DNA of 64,000 bases from NCBI GenBank assembly GCA_016711125.1, contig JADJTQ010000013.1, positions 62,001-126,000 on the forward strand, given 5' to 3'. The stretch comes from Saprospiraceae bacterium. GTDB lineage: Bacteria; Bacteroidota; Bacteroidia; Chitinophagales; Saprospiraceae. This document shows positions 57,480 through 64,000 of this stretch, piece after piece. A model generated the notes under the pieces. The model worked only from the letters and a program-made list of their open reading frames with translations. It had not been told where the DNA came from and made no database searches. The position numbers were made by a program, and so were the translations under genes. Numbering within the stretch: the stretch's first letter is position 1; the number at the start of each line of letters is the position of its first letter.

Positions 57480-58066
57480 AAGTTGACAGTTATTCCGCCC
57501 CTAATGATAAAAGGTACATCAAGACTGCTCTCGTCTTCCAGAACATTATACAGGACATAAATCTCGGAGCCTACTTTTCCGCCCGAGTTATATCCTGCAC
57601 CGATATAGAAGTTGTTTTCGATACTGCTTCCGATGGATGGAATCCCCGCGCCATTATAAACCGGCCTTTTTTCATTTGCTACTTCAAATTCAACGTGGGC
57701 AAAAATTGGATTAAATAACTTGGCCCGGCTAAAGACTGCTCCGGACAGCTCAAGGGGATTAAATTTGTATATTTTTCCATCAAAACCACGTGTTTTGAGA
57801 TATTGATAGGACAAACCTATGCGAGGCCCTACCGATATTGAATTGGTGATCTTATAACCAGCCATTGGAAATAAAGCGAACAAGAACGAACTCTGCTCTG
57901 CGAATGATTGAAATCCCAGACCAACACCGCCTCCATACCATAACTTGCTGGCAAGTTCGGTATTTTTTTTGCTGGTTCTTGATTGTGCGTTGGCTCCTGG
58001 AGTCATCGCTGCAATCAATAGGAAGGCAATGATAAGGGGCGTAAGTAAATTATTTCGTGAAGTCAT
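57476..58066 (-). CDS. Outer-membrane beta-barrel protein
   Basis: The 196-residue protein has a signal peptide (LLTPLIIAFLLIAAMTPGANAQ). Alternating strands of a small barrel follow: LWYGGGVGLGFQSF, MAGYKITNSISVGPRIGLSYQYL, NFYIGAGYNSGGKVGSEIYVLYNV. It ends in the typical aromatic residue (GGITVNF). The specific role is unknown. It is convergent with the TonB receptor, the two coding ends overlapping by four bases. Confidence 0.8.
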   Translation of the reverse strand: MTSRNNLLTPLIIAFLLIAAMTPGANAQSRTSKKNTELASKLWYGGGVGLGFQSFAEQSSFLFALFPMAGYKITNSISVGPRIGLSYQYLKTRGFDGKIYKFNPLELSGAVFSRAKLFNPIFAHVEFEVANEKRPVYNGAGIPSIGSSIENNFYIGAGYNSGGKVGSEIYVLYNVLEDESSLDVPFIIRGGITVNF

Positions 58067-58215
58067 TTTCTGATAAATGTTGGATATCTTGCCATAAAGA
58101 TAGGCAGATATAAGGTAACGAGTTTTCGCCTTAATGCTTATTTAACAACAATTTTATCCCTTAAGGGATCATTATATACGTGAACGCTCAAAGCAGACAA
58201 TCCAAAGATCTTGTA

Positions 58216-61200
58216 ATGTATACACGAAAAATCTCATTGCTCTTCGGAGTAATGATGCTCTTTCTTGAGTTTGGTTGGGCGCAATGTGGTCTCAACAGTC
58301 CTTTACCTATCAGGGACCTGGGCACTCAATATGGCTACATCCGGATAGAAAATGCATCCAATAATGATCTTGCTAGCGTAGGCCAGGGGTATGTGCCGTC
58401 AACATCCGATTTAGACATGCTTCAGTGGGAGATATTCGCCTAACGCTCAGTGCTCCCAATGGTAGAGTTTATCCACTGATCCAATCCGGAGGATCTAGGT
58501 CTACTAACGGTACCTTATGGAATATTCGTTTTGTGCCCTGCAATGAGACCCCGGCACCCGATCAGGGCAATTTTATCAAACCCGTTTGGGATAGTGATCA
58601 GGATTGGGGAGAAAATAAAAATTACAATGGTTCTTACCATGCGGAAACTTGTCTGGATCAGGTCAACACTGGCGCAGTAAATGGCATTTGGACGATTGCT
58701 GCCAGTGATGTTACAGGCACCGGAGGGGGCAATATCGAAGCCTTTTCGCTTGAGTTTTGTGCACCTCAAGGCATCCAATGCTCTGAGTGCCTACTTGGCG
58801 GTGGTATCATCACCAGAGACACCGTGTTCGCTTGTGGAGGTGATCCTTCACTCGCAACAATTCGCATTTTTCCTACCTATAGCGGTGTAGGACCAGATCC
58901 TGCTGAATATACATATCGCTTTGCTGTAGTAAAAGCCGGTATCATCAGAGATATAACCCAATTGCCTGACTTGCAAAGTGAGTTGGCCGGCGATTATTTA
59001 ATCTATGGAATATCTGTTGCGAATCAGGATCTTGATGACTTATTGACTTATGTGGGGCAATCTTTCAGTAGTCTCACCAATGCATTGGCTTCTAATAGAT
59101 TGGGCTTTTGTGCTGCATTTAGCTCGAGTTTTAAGGTATATCGCATACTTTCTGATCCAGACCCTCGCACGATTGTAAATGCCTATGTCTGCCCAAAATC
59201 TCCCATTATGTTTAATGGTTCAGAGGTCACCTCAGCTGGCGTCTATACAGCAACCCTTACGTCTTCGGTTGGTTGCGACAGTATCGTCGAACTGCGTGTC
59301 CAGGAGTTTGTGGTCAATAATGCAATTGCAAATCCAGGTGTGATTACCTGCAATAATAAACCGCTCACCCTTTCCTGGACTAACAATCAATTTGCTACCA
59401 AACCAGGTTTCAGGTGGTATACAAGCGATGGTAGTATACTCACAGGCCAGCGTACCTCACTGGCTCAAATTGATCTTCCGGGAACCTATAATCTGGCTAT
59501 CAGTCAGGGTGGTTGTGCCGATACCTTGAGCATCAGCATTATTTCAGATGGCAGTCTGCCCACTTTACTGATCGATGATATAATTATGAATTGTGCGGCT
59601 AATATCGGTCAACTCAGGCCGGTATCTAATGCGAGTTCCTTCAGTTGGTCAGGACCCTTTGGATACGTATCTACTAATCAAAATATTGATATCACGGAGC
59701 CTGGGGCTTACACTGTCACGGCAGTTGGAGCCAGTTGTGCCGTGAGAAAAACAATCAAAGTTGGTGCTGATTTCAGACGCCCTGAAAATGTAATGGCATC
59801 TGGAGGGGCCATTCGTTGTGCAAATGACAGTGTGCAGTTATCTTCAAGCAGTACTTCGATGGGCATCACTTATGATTGGACAGGACCCAATGGTTTCACA
59901 TCAAACGAGCAAAACCCATGGGTGTATCAATCAGGAATTTACTTGGTAAATATAGGTGCAGGCGGTTGTACGGAACCTCGCCAGGTAGAAGTTCACAATC
60001 TGTTTAGTAGTCCCAGTATATCGATTACCGGAACCACTCTGGACTGCCGGGGAGGTGCGAAAAGAATTACGACCACGGTGAGTGATGCTTTGGCTACCTT
60101 CCGATGGATGGGTCCAAATGGTTATATCTCTGCAGAGCGCTCTCCTTTGATCACTATCCCGGGAGTTTATGACGTGGTGGTTTCGGATGTTAATCAATGT
60201 CTTTATACCGCCACTGCCACTGTCAATGTTGATACCATAAAACCAACAGTGACGGTCACCGACATTCCATTAATATGCACGCAAGATGATTTTACTCTGA
60301 GAGCTACGACTCTCACCAGTTTGCATCCCCCCACATTCGTTTGGACTGGTCCTGGAAACTTCCGATCCAAAGACTCGGTTACGATTGCAAGTGAAGCCGG
60401 GACCTATAAACTGACGGTATTGGATCCGGTCAATGGCTGTAGTGCCCAGGCTTCACTCGAAGTGATTGCTGATCCCGGCCAACCTGATCTGATCACGAGC
60501 CATAAGTCGATCAACTGTGATAGGTCAAGGGATACACTCACGGTTGCGGGCGATTGCGGTGGTGGATGTATTTACGAATGGAGCAGCCCTAATGCGTTTG
60601 CAATTATGAATGATAGTGCAATAATTGTCAAAAGCGGCGGTAACTACGATGTAAAGGTGACTGATTTAAACTCAGGTTGCCATAGTTGGGCCGGTTTCCT
60701 CGTTCGTAAAGATACGGTGCCCCTAACTCGTGAGGTGCGAAGCATACCAATTGGATGCACGACTGAGGGCAGTATCACCTTGGATAATACAAATCAGATC
60801 AGGGAGTTTGAATGGCTGGACACGATTTCTAATAGCATCTATACCTCAGCTGCAGTATCTACGGCAATACCTACCGTTTATACCTTGCAAAGTACCGATA
60901 TAAATGGCTGTGTAGATCGACAAAATTATGAAGTGCGAATCCAGGATGATGTGCCACAACTCAGGATCATAACCGATTCGATTGATTGCGCACGTGATTC
61001 TGTAGTGCTGAGGTTGGCTATCAGCAACTATGCCCTCAATCAGGTGGCGAGTTACAGTTGGAACTTTTCGGATGGTGGGTCATCGAATAAAGCCAATCCT
61101 AGGGTTGGGTCTCCCGGGTTGGTAAATCTCACGGTGCTGATGCGTAATGGGTGTGAAGGCTCAAGCCAGGAAATGGTAGACACGGACTATGTACAACCGC

Positions 61201-63611
61201 TTTTGTCGGCCATCGGTGGAGGATTTGCCTGTCTGGATACTGGCATCAACCTTCAAATTAATGCCGACAGACCCCCCATAAGTACCTATTGGACCGGTCC
61301 CAACGGATTTCAATCATATGATCCAACTCCATTGGCCAGGGTGACGGGTTTATACACCCTGGAGATACAGGGATATAATGGATGTTTGGCCAGTGATACC
61401 GCCCTTGTTTATTACACAGAACCGGTACCAAGCCTCGAAGCTTTTGGTGACACGATAGATTGTATTGATACCGTTGGCAACCTCATGTTTGTGACCGATG
61501 CTTCGCCCGGCTATAACTTCCGTTGGTTGGATCCAGGGGGTCGTATCAATACCAATATGAATATACAAACAACATTGGTGGGTCCATACCAGGTCGAGCT
61601 AACTGATTCCAATGGATGCAGAAGCATCTCTTTTGCGGAAATCGAAATTGATACACTCTCATTTGGTCAGAAAATCAATTCGATGATCATAAGTTGTAAT
61701 CTTCCGACAACTCAGCTCAGACTCGATACCATCTATAATTTTCTGGAATACAACTGGTCCTTTGATTCTATGCCTTTGACTGATTTGGCAGAACCCATTG
61801 TTGATAGGGGAGGACTTTATATCTTGACCACTACAAACATCAACGGCTGTCAAAGGGAAGTGCTTCACGAGGTAATGGCCGATACTGTTACACCCCTTGT
61901 TTCTGTGAGGGACGATACCCTTAATTGCGAAAACAGTCGCATCACTTTGAGGCCTTCACCACTCACAAATCTTTGGACCTATAGTTGGTTTGGTCCTGGA
62001 GGGTTTGAGTACGATCGGTCTAGCCCCTTGATCACCGGTCCGGGGCAATATACCCTCACCGCAACTGGTGCCAATGGGTGCAGCAAGACTGTTTACTCTA
62101 ATATTTCAGCTAGTTTTGAAAGTCCTGCGATTCTAATTGACAGCACATTTATCCCTTGCAATGGAGACTCTGCCCAACTTAGGTTTAGTACCATAGACCA
62201 ACTTAAAGAGACCAATTGGTTTGGCCCCGATGGCTATTATCGCCCAACTATCAATGCGGCCACTGCCGCAGATGGCTGGTATTATTTATTGGCAAAGGGC
62301 TTCAATGGTTGCGAAGCCTTCGATTCGCAATATGTGAGTTCGGTGCCATTGTTGGAGCCTCTATTGGTAAGTACCCAGAAGATTGACTGCACCCATCCAA
62401 TGGGTTTTGTAAGCCTCGATAGTTTATTTCCTGGTTACTCCTATGTCATCATCAATCAATCAAACGATACATTGCCTAATCTCTCAGTCCAGACAACAGA
62501 AGCTCAGGTATATCGTATAGTTGGTACCCATTTGGCGAGTAGTTGTGAAGTACAAGATACGTTTGCTGTTCCTGCAGATACTCTGGCACCATACTTGTCG
62601 ATCATAGAGATGGATTCAATCATCTGTGAGCACCGGGAAATTTTATTAGGGTCAGAGACGGATAGCCTGGTATCATATCAGTGGTCAACCATCGATGGAA
62701 ATCTGGTAGGACCGGTCACAAATAGCGTGGCAAGATTGAATGCTCCGGGTACCTATGCCCTAAGTGTCACAAGCCTGACCAATGATTGTGTATCAGATGA
62801 GTCGATATTAATAGTAGAAAAAGTTAGCAATCTCACCGGCATCTTTGTATCGGGTGTTTCTGCAAGTTGCGATGGTTTAAATGATGCAATAATCGTGATC
62901 GATAGCTTAAGGGGAGGGCAGGGCCCATTTAGCTTTTCATTGGATAATCAGTTTTACACCTACCAAAGTGCATTTCTCTTTTTAGAGCCGGCAACATATC
63001 AGGTGATAGTCAAAGACATCAATGGTTGTGCGTACGATACCACCGTAACCGTGACTCGTTATCCCACCTTTGATTTGACCCTGGGGATCGATGAAATTTT
63101 GGTAAACCTAGGAGACAGCCTCGATCTTCAGGTCAGCACTGATATAGATCCTGCCAGATTGGCTAATATTACCTGGTTACTTCCAGATAGCATCATCTGT
63201 GCAGATTGCTTCTCACAAAGCATTCTTCCCACCGACAATCGATACTATTATGTAAATGTCACCTCTCTGGATGGTTGTACCCGAAGGGATACAGTCTTTG
63301 TCCGGGTCGCTGATCCTGGTGGGCTTTTTGTGCCTAATGCCTTCACCCCTGATGGAGATGGACTCAATGACTATGCGGAGGTATTTACTGGTAATAATAT
63401 TCAGCACATATCTTCCTTTGAGATCTTTGACCGCTGGGGTAATAATGTATATAGTGCGTTTGATTTGCCTCCTGGAGACTTCAATGCCCGTTGGAATGGT
63501 ACCTATAAAGGACAGGAACTGAATCCTGGCGTCTATATTTTTCTCCTTAAAGCCATCGATATTCGCGGTAGTGTCAAAATTAAGGCAGGCGATATCACCT
63601 TGATTCGCTAA
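58216..63611 (+). CDS. Giant T9SS-secreted adhesin: P-domain, about 15 Ig/PKD-like repeats, CHU_C end (one frameshift)
   Basis: From ATG 58216 (signal peptide MYTRKISLLFGVMMLFLEFG) the protein starts with a proprotein-convertase P-like domain. It breaks at about 58416: one base (probably C) is missing, and repair gives SDLDHASVGDIRLTLSAPNG and about 1798 residues. About 15 repeats of 80-100 residues follow, each with a core like W(T/S/F)GPxGF...PGxYxLxVxxxNGC. The C-terminal CHU_C domain is intact: FVPNAFTPDGDGLNDYAEVF, FEIFDRWGNNVYSA, NPGVYIFLLKAIDIRG. It is exported by T9SS and probably works as an adhesive filament (inference). Confidence 0.88.
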
Positions 63612-63930
63612 AGTCGTGAGTCACGATCTCAGCCTCTCGTACCAGGGAAATGATGGTCCGCACCCCATGATTGAAGGTGGCATTACTACTATAATGATGG
63701 CCCGTGGCCAATATTTGATCATCTACATCTCGTACCACCAATTGTAGACGTTGGTCAACTTTTTTGCGTTCGAAGCGGCTACCATCCGGTTCGGACTTTT
63801 TGAGTATTGTGGCATATTGTACGCATTGTTGCCTGGAGTCAAAGCCAACACTTCTGATCAGGATTCTTCCGTTGCCGGCTTTTATTAAAAAATGGTATTT
63901 GCGATGATGGTAAATGATTTCGATTTTCAA
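63595..63930 (-). CDS. YegP-like (DUF1508) protein with two repeats
   Basis: The 111-residue protein has two related segments typical of YegP/DUF1508: YHFLIKAGNGRILIRSVGFDSRQQCVQYA, then LQLVVRDVDDQILATGHHYSSNATFNHGVRTI. Each gives a beta-beta-beta-alpha unit. No catalytic residues are known for the family. It has no signal peptide. Its stop codon lies inside the last 17 bases of the convergent adhesin gene. Confidence 0.65.
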   Translation of the reverse strand: MKIEIIYHHRKYHFLIKAGNGRILIRSVGFDSRQQCVQYATILKKSEPDGSRFERKKVDQRLQLVVRDVDDQILATGHHYSSNATFNHGVRTIISLVREAEIVTHDFSESR

Positions 63931-64000
63931 GATTGGCGGTTTAGTCCTATTAAAGAACTACTGGAAGCAAAAAGGATGCCTGAACTTGAAGTTTGAAATA

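Overview
The window is a chromosomal segment of a Bacteroidota bacterium, probably of the Saprospiria/Lewinella-like group (inference). The evidence is three genes for very large secreted proteins built from SprB/PKD-like repeats, two of them ending in the gliding-motility type (CHU_C) C-terminal domain used by the type IX secretion system (T9SS). It also includes a TonB-dependent receptor with a carboxypeptidase-regulatory-like N-terminal domain, several TAnnTTTG promoter boxes, little sign of Shine-Dalgarno sequences, and the Bacteroidota gene order xerC-hpf-tRNAs-tuf-tRNA(Trp)-secE-nusG-rplKAJL-rpoBC. No phage, insertion sequence, CRISPR array or rRNA is visible.

Layout. 1-2268 (-): N-terminal part of a lamin-tail/SprB-repeat adhesin running off the left edge. 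2444-5667: lysS (+), then cdsA-psd (-). 6.3-10.4 kb (+): a MauG-type di-haem peroxidase, an amidohydrolase and an AGE-family epimerase. 10.5-11.3 kb (-): a secreted S74-chaperone protein. 11.9-18.5 kb (-): a uronate catabolism operon (uxaC, kdgK, an array of eight ~82-bp repeats, eda, TRAP transporter dctP-dctQ-dctM). 18.6-25.6 kb (-): a DinB/YfiT-like protein, two M28 peptidases, a PQQ-type sugar dehydrogenase and a flavin amine oxidase. 26.1-28.0 kb: a DegP-like protease (+) and a duplicated-domain secreted protein (-). 28.5-44.5 kb (+): xerC, hpf, a decayed T9SS-cargo pseudogene on the other strand, four tRNAs, tuf, tRNA-Trp, secE, nusG, four ribosomal protein genes, rpoB and rpoC. 44.7-46.3 kb (+): an ArsR/SRPBCC/DoxX-remnant/YdeI cassette. 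46.3-54.0 kb (-): ribE, then a run of a conserved hypothetical gene, era, der, rfbC, rfbD and a T9SS-secreted protein gene. 54.3-57.5 kb (+): a NadR-like ATPase and a TPP-riboswitch-controlled TonB receptor. 57.5-63.9 kb: an outer-membrane beta-barrel protein (-), a giant repeat adhesin (+) and a YegP-like protein (-).

How the genes work together. The uxaC/kdgK/eda/TRAP cluster imports uronates and takes them toward pyruvate and glyceraldehyde-3-phosphate; the reductase and dehydratase steps are not in this window. The TPP riboswitch points to thiamin (or precursor) uptake for the receptor. The tuf-to-rpoC block is the core translation/transcription cluster, with a perfect 16-bp hairpin between rplL and rpoB.

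Data quality. At least ten genes are broken by small indels or a nonsense codon, including rpoB, rplA and der, which a living cell needs. Most breaks are repaired by restoring one base, often in a short homopolymer. I read most of them as uncorrected sequencing or assembly errors and annotate the reconstructed genes. The decayed CHU_C gene, the shortened DoxX gene and the HAD fragment look like real remnants. No plainly new multi-gene system stands out. The most interesting unexplained structures are the 82-bp repeat array with a compensated stem inside the uronate operon, a pair of similar intergenic stem-loop elements, and the double operator in front of the ArsR-like gene.
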